From assembly GCA_964531325.1 (NCBI GenBank), contig CAZHCW010000012.1, positions 75,960 through 139,959 on the forward strand: a DNA stretch of 64,000 nt. The letters are read 5' to 3'. The notes under the pieces are model-generated. The model ran no database searches, was not told the origin of the DNA, and saw only the letters and a program-made list of their open reading frames with translations. Numbering within the stretch: position 1 is the first letter of the stretch; each line of letters begins with the position of its first letter. The translations under genes were made by a program, and so were the position numbers. The stretch is from UTCHB3 sp964531325 (GTDB taxonomy: Bacteria; Bacteroidota; Ignavibacteria; Ignavibacteriales; Ignavibacteriaceae). Below, piece after piece: positions 1 to 7,732 of this stretch.

Positions 1-794
1 ACCGGTAGAGGCAGAAGAAAATATTTGTTAAATGCTGTAAGTGGGAAAATATGTTTTTTCCAATCAAATTTTCCACCATGTTCGCCATATGTAATGTAGG
101 GGTGATGATGCAGAAGGATACATTTTCTACCTTTCGAATTTTTTAAAATCAATTCGAGATTATTAAAAAATGTATTTTGGTCAACCGGTTTACATTCTGA
201 TAAATCGGGGACCCCCAGCCAATCTCGAAACAGCCGTTGACTGTCGAAATAGATCAAACGCAGGTTTTCATTTATATCAACATAGTCGGGACCCTGACAG
301 CCGTTTTCGGGGAGGAGTTGCGCCCGGGAAGAGCTGAATTTACGGATAAACAACTCCTGATTTTTCATCAATTTGTTCCCCTCAGGGGAGTTGTTGTCCC
401 AATCGTGATTTCCTGCGATAAAAAGTGCCCGGTGTTTTACTCCAAGAGCATTAATCTGATCTTTAATATAGTTCTCTGCCCTCGTCCTGTCGGGGTGATT
501 TTCATCAGGGAGACCGTGATCATAGATATTATCGCCAAGAAAAATGACAAGGGAGGAGTCAGGATTTGATTTTGAAATTTCAGTTTGAAGGGAAACAAGT
601 GCCGGCTCGGGGTCATCACTTCTTGTTTTTCCGGCATCACCAATCAGGTAGAGAGTGTAAATCGCTTTTTTTGTTCCGGTTGGCTTAAAGGATTCACCAT
701 CTTTTATGTAGTTGCTTCCGAGAGAACATCCGGGTAGAACAAGAATCAAGTAGGAGATTAATAATACAGGGAGCAGCAGCAGTGGTCTTTTCAA
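1..794 (-). CDS. Calcineurin-like metallophosphoesterase lipoprotein (3' end outside window)
   Basis: Reading leftwards from a TTG codon at 794 the frame stays open to the window edge, so the C-terminus is missing. The product starts with a lipoprotein signal (Leu-rich core ending LVLPGC). It then shows the metallophosphoesterase signatures in order: GDAG, GDNIYDHG, GNHDWD and LHHHPYITYGEHGG. These are the Asp, Asn and His ligands of the binuclear metal centre. The protein should be a surface- or periplasm-facing phosphatase anchored by lipid; the substrate is unknown. An in-frame stop lies about 30 bases upstream of the TTG and no ATG lies between, so the non-ATG start is the best choice. 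It resembles acid-phosphatase-like (PAP-type) enzymes, but the exact family cannot be fixed from the fragment. Confidence 0.8.
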   Translation of the reverse strand, partial: MKRPLLLLPVLLISYLILVLPGCSLGSNYIKDGESFKPTGTKKAIYTLYLIGDAGKTRSDDPEPALVSLQTEISKSNPDSSLVIFLGDNIYDHGLPDENHPDRTRAENYIKDQINALGVKHRALFIAGNHDWDNNSPEGNKLMKNQELFIRKFSSSRAQLLPENGCQGPDYVDINENLRLIYFDSQRLFRDWLGVPDLSECKPVDQNTFFNNLELILKNSKGRKCILLHHHPYITYGEHGGKFDWKKHIFPLTAFNKYFLLPLP

Positions 795-921
795 GGCAAT
801 ATCAAAAATGTTTAAAAATCTTTACCAAATGTAAATATATTCAATTATTAAATTTTGGGTAAATTTGATGTTTTGAATGTAATTCATTTTGAGATATAAT
901 TGAGGTACTCTCCGGATTCCA

Positions 922-1512
922 ATGGAAAAAGTTGATGAAAGTAAAGTGACAGAGTCAAAAGTTAAAAGACCGGTTAAAAAAGGTCTGCGTGAGTTTGATG
1001 ATCTTCGGATTGCAATCAGCAGCATGGAAGAGCACAACTCATCTTTTTATTATCACCCTGTATTGGATTATGGTGTGGAACTCGATTCTGTTACTTTGAA
1101 CAAAATCGCAAAAATCGGATGTAATTGTGATGAGTTTAAGAAAAACAGGGAAAATATCCTCAAAACTTTGGAAATCCGGTTTATTTGTAAACATGTTGCG
1201 GCGAAGTTGATCGAATTATCTCTTCATCCGATAATTATCCTCATGCTTCGGAATAAAGTAAAACATGGTAATGAGAGGTATGTGATGTTGTCAAATGAGG
1301 AACCGGTAATTTTAGGGTTTGTATCTTTCGTAAAATTAACCTGGATAAATGTGTATCATTATGACAGTAATCGAGATGTTGCGATTAGATTTTCCTTCAA
1401 CCCGTTTGAAAATAAATGGTCTTATGGTAAACTCCCCCCTGACGGCCGAGCGATTGAAAAGAAAATTATGACTCTGCTTCGGCAGACATTTCAACAAGCC
1501 GAACCGGGATAG
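922..1512 (+). CDS. SWIM-type zinc-finger protein
   Basis: A 196-residue soluble protein without signal peptide or membrane segment. Residues 67-91 carry the SWIM zinc-finger pattern: Cys67-x-Cys69, then about 19 residues, then Cys89-x-His91, with the usual helix (VAAKLIEL) after it. SWIM domains bind nucleic acid or protein partners and are often attached to SWI2/SNF2 helicases; here the domain sits alone with a Lys-rich N-terminus and an uncharacterised C-terminal half of about 100 residues. It stands alone on the plus strand between two minus-strand genes, so no operon partner suggests a role. The zinc-finger call is well supported; the function is not known. Confidence 0.75.
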   Translation: MEKVDESKVTESKVKRPVKKGLREFDDLRIAISSMEEHNSSFYYHPVLDYGVELDSVTLNKIAKIGCNCDEFKKNRENILKTLEIRFICKHVAAKLIELSLHPIIILMLRNKVKHGNERYVMLSNEEPVILGFVSFVKLTWINVYHYDSNRDVAIRFSFNPFENKWSYGKLPPDGRAIEKKIMTLLRQTFQQAEPG

Positions 1513-1519
1513 TTACGCG

Positions 1520-1620
1520 GATGAAGATTTTTGATAGTTCCTCGGATTTCATGGATTCAACACAGATTTTCAAAGATGAAGATTCTTGATAGTTCCACGG
1601 ATTTCACGGATTCAACACGG
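1520..1620. repeat. Two tandem copies of a ~55-bp intergenic repeat (CACGGATTT family)
   Basis: Copy 1 starts at 1520 and copy 2 at 1575. Both contain GATGAAGATT-TTGATAGTTCC followed by CGGATTTCA-GGATTCAACAC, with few mismatches. The sequence degrades into short ACGGATGA-like steps up to about 1645. A related stretch with an identical 16-base core (ATAGTTCCACGGATTT) occurs at 47613-47628. Neither copy has coding potential. Confidence 0.75.
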
Positions 1621-1688
1621 ATGAGACGGATGAGGTGGATGAACGCAGAGGGATCTGTTAGTTAATCACTCAAGTTTCTCCCGTCTTA

Positions 1689-1879
1689 AGTTCAGGTGTT
1701 CTAAAGTTCTAAAGTTCTGAGGTTCCGAAGTTCTCATGTTCTAAAGTTCTAAAGTTCTAAAGTTCCGAAGTTCTGAGGTTCCGAAGTTCTCATGTTCTAA
1801 AGTTCTAAAGTTCTAAAGTTCTAAAGTTCCGAAGTTCTAAAGTTCTAAAGTTCTGAGGTTCTGAAGTACTGAAGTTCTA
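1689..1879. repeat. Degenerate 8-bp tandem array (AGTTCTAA unit)
   Basis: About 22 head-to-tail octamers, mostly AGTTCTAA with AGTTCCGA, AGTTCTGA, GGTTCCGA and TGTTCTAA variants. The array fills the space between the SWIM gene and the convergent yigZ. The TAG stop of yigZ (minus strand, 1877-1879) lies inside the last unit, so the array starts at the yigZ stop and forms its 3' untranslated region. No other gene or hairpin terminator is apparent in 1513-1876. Confidence 0.85.
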
Positions 1880-2509
1880 ATCCTCAAAAAACCTCTCTTC
1901 CTTACAATCAGTAATTACAACCTGTCCGTTTGCTCCGGCGAGAATTTCTTCTAATATCTTTGATGAGTGATCACTTCTGATGAAGGTATCGAGGGTAATC
2001 CCGGCGGAATAGTCAGAATCGTTAATTTTTACATGATCATTGGTTAAATGTCGATACAAAAACGATGATAGTTCATAGGGAGCGGAAAATTGATATTTTT
2101 TAAATTGATGCAGTAGAATTTTTTCAGAATTTGAGAGTGCTTCAATTGCAGTTTCGTAATAGGCTTTTCCCAAGGGACCCGTTCCCAATTTTACTCCTCC
2201 AAAATATCTGACAACAATAACTGCGCAGTTATTGAGTCCTGAATGTTCAATCGCATTAAATATTCGTAATCCGGCAGTACCATTCGGTTCACCATCATCG
2301 GAGTATTTAAATGAGCCATCGATCAGTTTGTATGCAGAGCAGTGATGAACTGCATCATAAAATTGTTTGCGATACAGTTGGAGGATTCCATCAAATTCAG
2401 ATATTGAGTTCACGGGATAAGCAAATGCAAGAAAGATTGATCCCTTCTCTTTATATTTCGATTCTGATTTTGATTTAATAGTAGTGTAAGATTGAATTTT
2501 TTCTGCCAT
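1877..2509 (-). CDS. yigZ: YigZ/IMPACT family protein
   Basis: The UPF0029 (IMPACT) domain is complete, with the diagnostic stretches YDAVHHCSAY, SDDGEPNGTAG and VVRYFGGVKLGTGPLGKAYY, followed by the small C-terminal domain (DUF1949-like). At 210 residues it matches the family's usual 200-220. The frame could start further upstream at 2623, but that would add 38 residues of low-complexity sequence reaching into uvrA; ATG at 2509 (MAEKIQSYTTI) gives the normal N-terminus. The eukaryotic relative IMPACT regulates Gcn2; the bacterial role is uncertain. It is transcribed divergently from uvrA with 72 bases between them. The stop codon lies within an octamer repeat array. Confidence 0.93.
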   Translation of the reverse strand: MAEKIQSYTTIKSKSESKYKEKGSIFLAFAYPVNSISEFDGILQLYRKQFYDAVHHCSAYKLIDGSFKYSDDGEPNGTAGLRIFNAIEHSGLNNCAVIVVRYFGGVKLGTGPLGKAYYETAIEALSNSEKILLHQFKKYQFSAPYELSSFLYRHLTNDHVKINDSDYSAGITLDTFIRSDHSSKILEEILAGANGQVVITDCKEERFFED

Positions 2510-2581
2510 GATGAAATTTAATTCATAAAAAGTTTGTTTTAAATATATAGATAGAATTTGGTTTTTTAACCCGGAAATAAA

Positions 2582-5389
2582 TTGTTTCAAGATAAGATTA
2601 CAGTAAAAGGCGCCCGCGAACACAACCTTAAAAACATCGACATAGAAATCCCCCGAAATTCGTTTACCGTTATAACCGGACTCTCCGGATCAGGTAAATC
2701 GTCTTTGGCATTTGATACCATATATGCAGAAGGTCAGCGGCGATACATCGAGTGTCTATCACCCTATGCTCGGCAATTCCTCGACATGCTCGAAAAACCG
2801 GATGTTGATTTGATTGAGGGATTAAGCCCTGCAATTTCAATTGAACAAAAAGTAACATCGGGCAATCCAAGGTCAACTGTTGGTACTGTTACGGAAATTT
2901 ATGATTATCTCAGACTGCTTTATGCTCGACTTGGAGTAATAAATTGTTATAACTGTGGCTCTCCTGTTCAGAAACAAAATCCCGGACAGATTCTTGAAAA
3001 AATAGCAAGGGAATTCATCGGCAAAAAGATTTCCATTTTTGCACCTGTCATCAGAGGGAGAAAAGGGCATTACAGAGAACTTTTTGAGGATACTGCAAAA
3101 GATGGTTTCCTGAAAGTTAGAGTTGATGGCGAGTTAAAAGAGATTGAAAAAGGTTTACAAGTAGATCGTTATAAGATTCATAATATTGATATTATGGTTG
3201 ACCGGTTTATTGTAAAGGAGGAGGTGGGGGAAAGACTGCAGGCATCAGTTGATGTTGCACTCAATTATGGCAATGGTGTGATGATGGTAAATGATGGAAA
3301 GGTCGATCACCTTTTCAGTCGCCACCTGAGTTGTCCTTCATGTGGAATTGGTTATCAGGATCTTGCGCCGAACTCATTTTCGTTTAACTCCAATTTTGGT
3401 GCTTGTCCCGACTGCGACGGTTTGGGAGAGAAAAAGGAATTTGATCTGAATTTGATCATCCCCGACTGGAACAAATCAATAAATGAAGAGGGAATTGCGG
3501 CACTTGGGAAACCCCGTTCGATTTATATTTTTAATCAACTTGAGACCATTTCAAAGAAGTTTGGATTTACTTTCGATACTCCATTAAAAGATCTCTCACC
3601 GGAAGCAAAAGAGATAGTTCTTAAAGGTTCAAAAGAAAAATATGAATTTTTTTACAGCTATGGCGGTAAAAAGGAAGTAGCATATAAACACAGATTTTCG
3701 GGTGTTTTGGGATATTTACAGAACTATTTTAATTCAACCTCTTCTGCAAAAATAAGAGAGTGGGTTGAGTCGTACATGAACATTGGTAAATGTAATTCAT
3801 GTAACGGAGGCAGACTAAAAAAAGAATCACTCGCTGTTTTCTTTGGGGGTAAAAATATAAGTGAGGTAACGGCTCTTTCGATAAAAGACTGCAGAGATTT
3901 TTTCTTTGAAACAAAACTTTTTGGCAGAGACGAGATAATAGCAACCCCAATTCTTAAAGAAATCAAATCAAGATTGGAATTCCTTCTGAATGTTGGACTT
4001 GATTACCTCACACTTGGCAGAAGTGCCCGTAGTTTATCAGGCGGGGAGTCGCAGAGGATTCGATTGGCGACACAGATAGGCACACAACTCGCCGGAGTTT
4101 TATATGTTCTCGATGAACCATCTATCGGCTTACACCAAAGAGATAATGTTCGACTAATAAATTCCCTTAAAATGCTTCGTGATCTTGACAACACAATTAT
4201 AGTGGTGGAACATGACAAAGAAACAATTGAGAGCTCCGACTTCCTGATAGATCTTGGACCCGCAGCAGGTGAACATGGTGGTATGGTGGTTGCAATGGGT
4301 GAAACCGCCAAACTTCTTAAAGATAAGAATTTTCAGGGGTCGTTAACTCTTGACTATCTTCAACACAGGCGTTTTGTCTCAATTCCCAAAACCAGACGCG
4401 AAGGGAATGGACAGCAGATTACCTTAAAAGGTGCAAGAGGAAATAATCTTAAATCGGTTGAATTAAATCTTCCCTTAGGCAAATTTGTTGCAGTAACCGG
4501 GGTTAGCGGTTCAGGGAAATCTTCTCTGATCAATGAGACACTTGTAAAAATTCTGATGGTTGATATTTACAAAACGAAAGATGTACCGCTCCCTTATGAT
4601 TCAGTGGAGGGATTAAAATTTGTTGATAAAGTTATAGAAGTTGATCAATCACCAATTGGCAGAACGCCGAGGTCGAATCCTGCAACTTACACAGGTCTAT
4701 TTACATTTATAAGAGACCTTTTTACACAACTTCCTGAATCCAAAATGAGGGGATATGCTCCCGGTAGATTCAGTTTTAATGTTATGGGTGGCAGGTGTGA
4801 AGCATGTGGTGGCGATGGCTTAAAAAAAATTGAAATGAATTTTCTTCCCGATGTATATGTAAAATGTGATGTTTGCCATGGAAGAAGATATAATCGAGAG
4901 ACGCTCGAAGTACTCTATAAAACCAAATCGATCGATGATGTGCTTGAAATGACAGTGACCGAAGCTCTCGATTTTTTTGAAGACATGCCCAGGATCAAGA
5001 GAAAAATACAATCCATCTTTGATGTTGGGTTGGGTTACATCAGACTTGGTCAACAGGCAACAACTCTTTCCGGTGGAGAGGCTCAACGGGTTAAACTGGC
5101 AACCGAACTTAGCAAAATATCCACAGGGAAAACAATTTATTTCATGGATGAACCAACCACGGGTCTTCACTTTGAGGATGTAAAAGTTTTACTTAAAGTG
5201 ATAAACAAACTTGTTGACAAGGGGAACACAGTAGTTGTTGTTGAACATAATCTCGATGTTGTTAACGCTGCTGATTGGGTTATCGATTTGGGCCCCGGTG
5301 GTGGTGCCTCTGGTGGCAGGATAGTTGCTGAAGGCAGACCGGAAGAAATCAAAATGAACAAAAAGAGTATTACAGGCAAGTTTCTCTAA
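2582..5389 (+). CDS. uvrA: Excinuclease ABC subunit A
   Basis: The damage-recognition ATPase of nucleotide excision repair, which forms UvrA2 or UvrA2B complexes and loads UvrB at lesions. At 935 residues it is full length (E. coli about 940). Two ABC modules are visible. The first has Walker A GLSGSGKS at 33-40, a zinc-binding CxxC from Cys122, signature LSGGESQR near 485 and Walker B YVLDEPS near 508. The second has Walker A GVSGSGKS near 640, a zinc finger CEACGG...CDVCHG near 739-765, signature LSGGEAQR near 829 and Walker B FMDEPTTGLH near 854. The start is TTG at 2582, leading straight into the conserved KITVKGAREHNLKNI. A bidirectional hairpin follows the stop. Confidence 0.98.
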   Translation: MFQDKITVKGAREHNLKNIDIEIPRNSFTVITGLSGSGKSSLAFDTIYAEGQRRYIECLSPYARQFLDMLEKPDVDLIEGLSPAISIEQKVTSGNPRSTVGTVTEIYDYLRLLYARLGVINCYNCGSPVQKQNPGQILEKIAREFIGKKISIFAPVIRGRKGHYRELFEDTAKDGFLKVRVDGELKEIEKGLQVDRYKIHNIDIMVDRFIVKEEVGERLQASVDVALNYGNGVMMVNDGKVDHLFSRHLSCPSCGIGYQDLAPNSFSFNSNFGACPDCDGLGEKKEFDLNLIIPDWNKSINEEGIAALGKPRSIYIFNQLETISKKFGFTFDTPLKDLSPEAKEIVLKGSKEKYEFFYSYGGKKEVAYKHRFSGVLGYLQNYFNSTSSAKIREWVESYMNIGKCNSCNGGRLKKESLAVFFGGKNISEVTALSIKDCRDFFFETKLFGRDEIIATPILKEIKSRLEFLLNVGLDYLTLGRSARSLSGGESQRIRLATQIGTQLAGVLYVLDEPSIGLHQRDNVRLINSLKMLRDLDNTIIVVEHDKETIESSDFLIDLGPAAGEHGGMVVAMGETAKLLKDKNFQGSLTLDYLQHRRFVSIPKTRREGNGQQITLKGARGNNLKSVELNLPLGKFVAVTGVSGSGKSSLINETLVKILMVDIYKTKDVPLPYDSVEGLKFVDKVIEVDQSPIGRTPRSNPATYTGLFTFIRDLFTQLPESKMRGYAPGRFSFNVMGGRCEACGGDGLKKIEMNFLPDVYVKCDVCHGRRYNRETLEVLYKTKSIDDVLEMTVTEALDFFEDMPRIKRKIQSIFDVGLGYIRLGQQATTLSGGEAQRVKLATELSKISTGKTIYFMDEPTTGLHFEDVKVLLKVINKLVDKGNTVVVVEHNLDVVNAADWVIDLGPGGGASGGRIVAEGRPEEIKMNKKSITGKFL

Positions 5390-5395
5390 AAAAGA

Positions 5396-5413
5396 AGGCT
5401 GCCGAGGCAGCCT
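5396..5413. terminator. Bidirectional hairpin terminator, uvrA / lipoprotein gene
   Basis: A perfect 8-bp stem AGGCTGCC (5396-5403) and GGCAGCCT (5406-5413) lies between the convergent stops. It is flanked by an A-run on the left, which is a T-run for the minus strand, and by TTTTAATT on the right. Confidence 0.8.
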
Positions 5414-5417
5414 GATT

Positions 5418-5933
5418 TTAATTAAATTTTGTAGTCGTTGAGAATTTATATTCCACAGAGGCGGGCCAATTGACGCCATTGGCAATTCCGGCAGAATCAG
5501 TTGCGACGGCTGTAACCTTAAAGACCACATATCCATCCAATGCTTTTGCTGCCCATATATCACCGGGTTTTAATGCAGTTGCACATACATCCGCCGACCA
5601 TTTAGTTGTATCTATCGCAGTTATTGTAGCAAGATCGCCGGGTCCAATCCGATAGAGTTTATCATCTCTGGATCTGAACCAAATTCCGGTCATCCATCCA
5701 CCACCTGTGCCATTAGGGCACCAGGCAATAGTCTCGCCGTCAATTTTATCGTTAGGTAGTGCGTTTTCAGGGTCTCCGACTTTACCCTCTGAAAAATCCA
5801 CGCCAAAATGACCCATTATCATCGTTTTTGTGGATGGGGTTGCCGGGTTGGTAGGTGAAGTTTCTGATTTACATCCATTAAATGTAAAAAAGACTATCGC
5901 TACCAGAAATAGAGATGCCAGTATTACTTTCAT
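5418..5933 (-). CDS. Hypothetical lipoprotein
   Basis: A 171-residue protein starting at ATG 5933. It has an 18-residue hydrophobic segment ending FNGC, a plausible lipobox, then a Ser/Thr/Pro-rich linker (SETSPTNPATPSTKT) typical of surface or periplasmic lipoproteins. The mature domain has two Cys and several Trp residues and no family signature I recognise. An in-frame ATG 14 codons upstream would bury the signal peptide, so the downstream start is preferred. It converges on uvrA and shares its terminator. Function unknown. Confidence 0.7.
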   Translation of the reverse strand: MKVILASLFLVAIVFFTFNGCKSETSPTNPATPSTKTMIMGHFGVDFSEGKVGDPENALPNDKIDGETIAWCPNGTGGGWMTGIWFRSRDDKLYRIGPGDLATITAIDTTKWSADVCATALKPGDIWAAKALDGYVVFKVTAVATDSAGIANGVNWPASVEYKFSTTTKFN

Positions 5934-6101
5934 AGTGTCTCTAATATTAATGAAACGATTGAGTGAATATAACACAATTAATAATTAATGTCAATAAAAT
6001 TATATATTTTTTGAAATTAAAGGGTTTTTCCCTTTGGGAAATGTGATTTATACTACAAAAAAGGGAGGGTTAAGGAGCTTAGATGGGATTTAAAACTAAG
6101 A

Positions 6102-6140
6102 AGGTGTGAGTATTATGCCGTAGCATTATAACTCACACCT
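6102..6140 (-). terminator. Long hairpin downstream of enolase
   Basis: A 9-bp perfect stem (AGGTGTGAG at 6102-6110 with CTCACACCT at 6132-6140) is extended by an imperfect inner stem around a CGTA loop. It lies 16 bases past the eno stop. The minus-strand T-tract after it is weak, so it may serve as an RNA 3' stabiliser as much as a terminator. Confidence 0.6.
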
Positions 6141-6155
6141 GTAAAAAGGAGAGAA

Positions 6156-7448
6156 TTAACCTCTGTAGTTCAGAGAATCAAGTCCTTTGTAGATTGCTGT
6201 AGTATCCAGTTCCTGTTCAATTCTAAGGAGTTGGTTATACTTTGCGATACGGTCGGTTCTGCAAGCGGAACCTGTTTTAATCTGTCCGGCATTTGTAGCA
6301 ACTGCAATATCTGCAATTGTAACATCTTCAGTTTCACCACTTCTGTGTGAAATTACTGCGGTGTAACCGGCACTGCGAGCCATTTCAATGGCATTAAGTG
6401 TCTCAGTAAGAGTACCAATCTGATTCACTTTAATGAGGATCGAATTTGCACAACCAAGTTCAATTCCTTTTGCAAGGATATCAGTGTTTGTTACAAAAAG
6501 ATCATCACCTACGAGCTGGATCTTATTTCCAAGAGTTTTGGTAATATTTTTCCAACCATCCCAATCATCTTCAGCAAGACCATCTTCAAGTGAAACTATT
6601 GGATATTGTCTTACCCAGTTTTCCCAATAAGCAATCATCTCATCTGAACTGATCTCTTTTTGAGTTGATTTGAAAAATTTGTAGGTTTTCTTTTCAGGAT
6701 TCCACATTTCAGTTGAAGCAGGATCGAGAGCAATGAAAAGGTCTTTGCCCGGAGTATAACCTGCTTTGGTAATTGCTTCGAGGATCACTTCTATTGCTTC
6801 ATCATTTGATTTCAGGGAAGGAGCAAATCCACCTTCGTCACCAACTGAAGTGTTATAACCTTTTTTCTTCAATACACCTCTGAGAGTATGAAACACTTCG
6901 GTACCATATCTTAAAGCCTCTTTAAAAGTTGGGGCACCAACCGGCATAACCATAAATTCCTGGAAATCGACATTGTTGTCGGCATGTTTTCCACCATTCA
7001 GGATATTCATCATTGGTGTTGGGATAACTTTAGCATTTGTTCCACCTATGTAACGGTAGAGGGGGAGACCAAAAGCTTCTGCTGATGCTTTTGCAACGGC
7101 AAGGGAAACACCAAGTATGGCATTTGCGCCAAAATGGGATTTGTTTGGAGTTCCATCAAGTTCAATCATGTAATTGTCGATGGCAACCTGTTCTGTGGCA
7201 TCCCAGCCTATTAATTCGTCAGCAAGTTCATTATTCACAAAATCAACAGCTTTTTCTACGCCTTTTCCAAGGTATCTTGCGGAATCACCGTCTCTGAGTT
7301 CACAAGCTTCATTAGAACCTGTAGAGGCTCCGCTTGGTACGGCAGCTCTGCCGATCGCTCCGCCTTCGAGTAATACTTCTGCTTCAAGAGTTGGATTTCC
7401 TCTTGAGTCAAGTATCTCGCGGGCAATTATATCTATTATTTCAGTCAT
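6156..7448 (-). CDS. eno: Enolase (phosphopyruvate hydratase)
   Basis: Converts 2-phosphoglycerate to phosphoenolpyruvate in glycolysis and gluconeogenesis. The 430-residue length is standard. Visible residues include the mobile loop PSGASTG (39-45), Glu164, catalytic Glu205 in VGDEGGFAP, Mg ligands Asp242, Glu288 and Asp315, catalytic Lys340 in ILIKVNQIG, the SHRSGETED loop (367-375) and Lys391. The start at 7448 is preceded by GGAGAAAAAT. A longer frame to 7502 exists, but it would overlap the tRNA-Arg gene and add residues no enolase has. It lies 24 bases downstream of tRNA-Arg on the same strand, so read-through from the tRNA promoter is possible. Confidence 0.98.
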   Translation of the reverse strand: MTEIIDIIAREILDSRGNPTLEAEVLLEGGAIGRAAVPSGASTGSNEACELRDGDSARYLGKGVEKAVDFVNNELADELIGWDATEQVAIDNYMIELDGTPNKSHFGANAILGVSLAVAKASAEAFGLPLYRYIGGTNAKVIPTPMMNILNGGKHADNNVDFQEFMVMPVGAPTFKEALRYGTEVFHTLRGVLKKKGYNTSVGDEGGFAPSLKSNDEAIEVILEAITKAGYTPGKDLFIALDPASTEMWNPEKKTYKFFKSTQKEISSDEMIAYWENWVRQYPIVSLEDGLAEDDWDGWKNITKTLGNKIQLVGDDLFVTNTDILAKGIELGCANSILIKVNQIGTLTETLNAIEMARSAGYTAVISHRSGETEDVTIADIAVATNAGQIKTGSACRTDRIAKYNQLLRIEQELDTTAIYKGLDSLNYRG

Positions 7449-7472
7449 TATTTTTCTCCATTTAAAGATGGG

Positions 7473-7546
7473 TGCCCCCGGGGCGACTCGAACACCCGAC
7501 AAACAGTTTAGGAAACTGCTGCTCTATCCACCTGAGCTACGGAGGC
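7473..7546 (-). tRNA. tRNA-Arg (anticodon CCU)
   Basis: A full cloverleaf folds on the minus strand: acceptor GCCTCCG/CGGGGGC with one G-U, D-stem GCTC/GAGC, anticodon stem GCAGT/ACTGT with loop TTCCTAA (anticodon CCT), T-stem GGGTG/CGCCC with TTCGAGT loop, and discriminator A. The 3' CCA is not fully encoded. Confidence 0.95.
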
Positions 7547-7732
7547 ATTAAAAGTGATATAAAATTATTTATATCACAACAACAAATATACAAATTTGTC
7601 TCGAAAAGAGTGTCTGAACCGGGATTATTAGACAGTCTTTTTTTGCGTAACCATATCCGAAAAAATATGTAATTTAAATGTCAGGAAACTTTTCTTTCCA
7701 AGGATACATAATTTATACCAAACTGGATAAAA

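Noticed and set aside
7449..7502. Longer N-terminus for enolase
   Set aside because: The extra 18 codons overlap the tRNA-Arg gene and are not found in enolases; ATG at 7448 has a good ribosome site.
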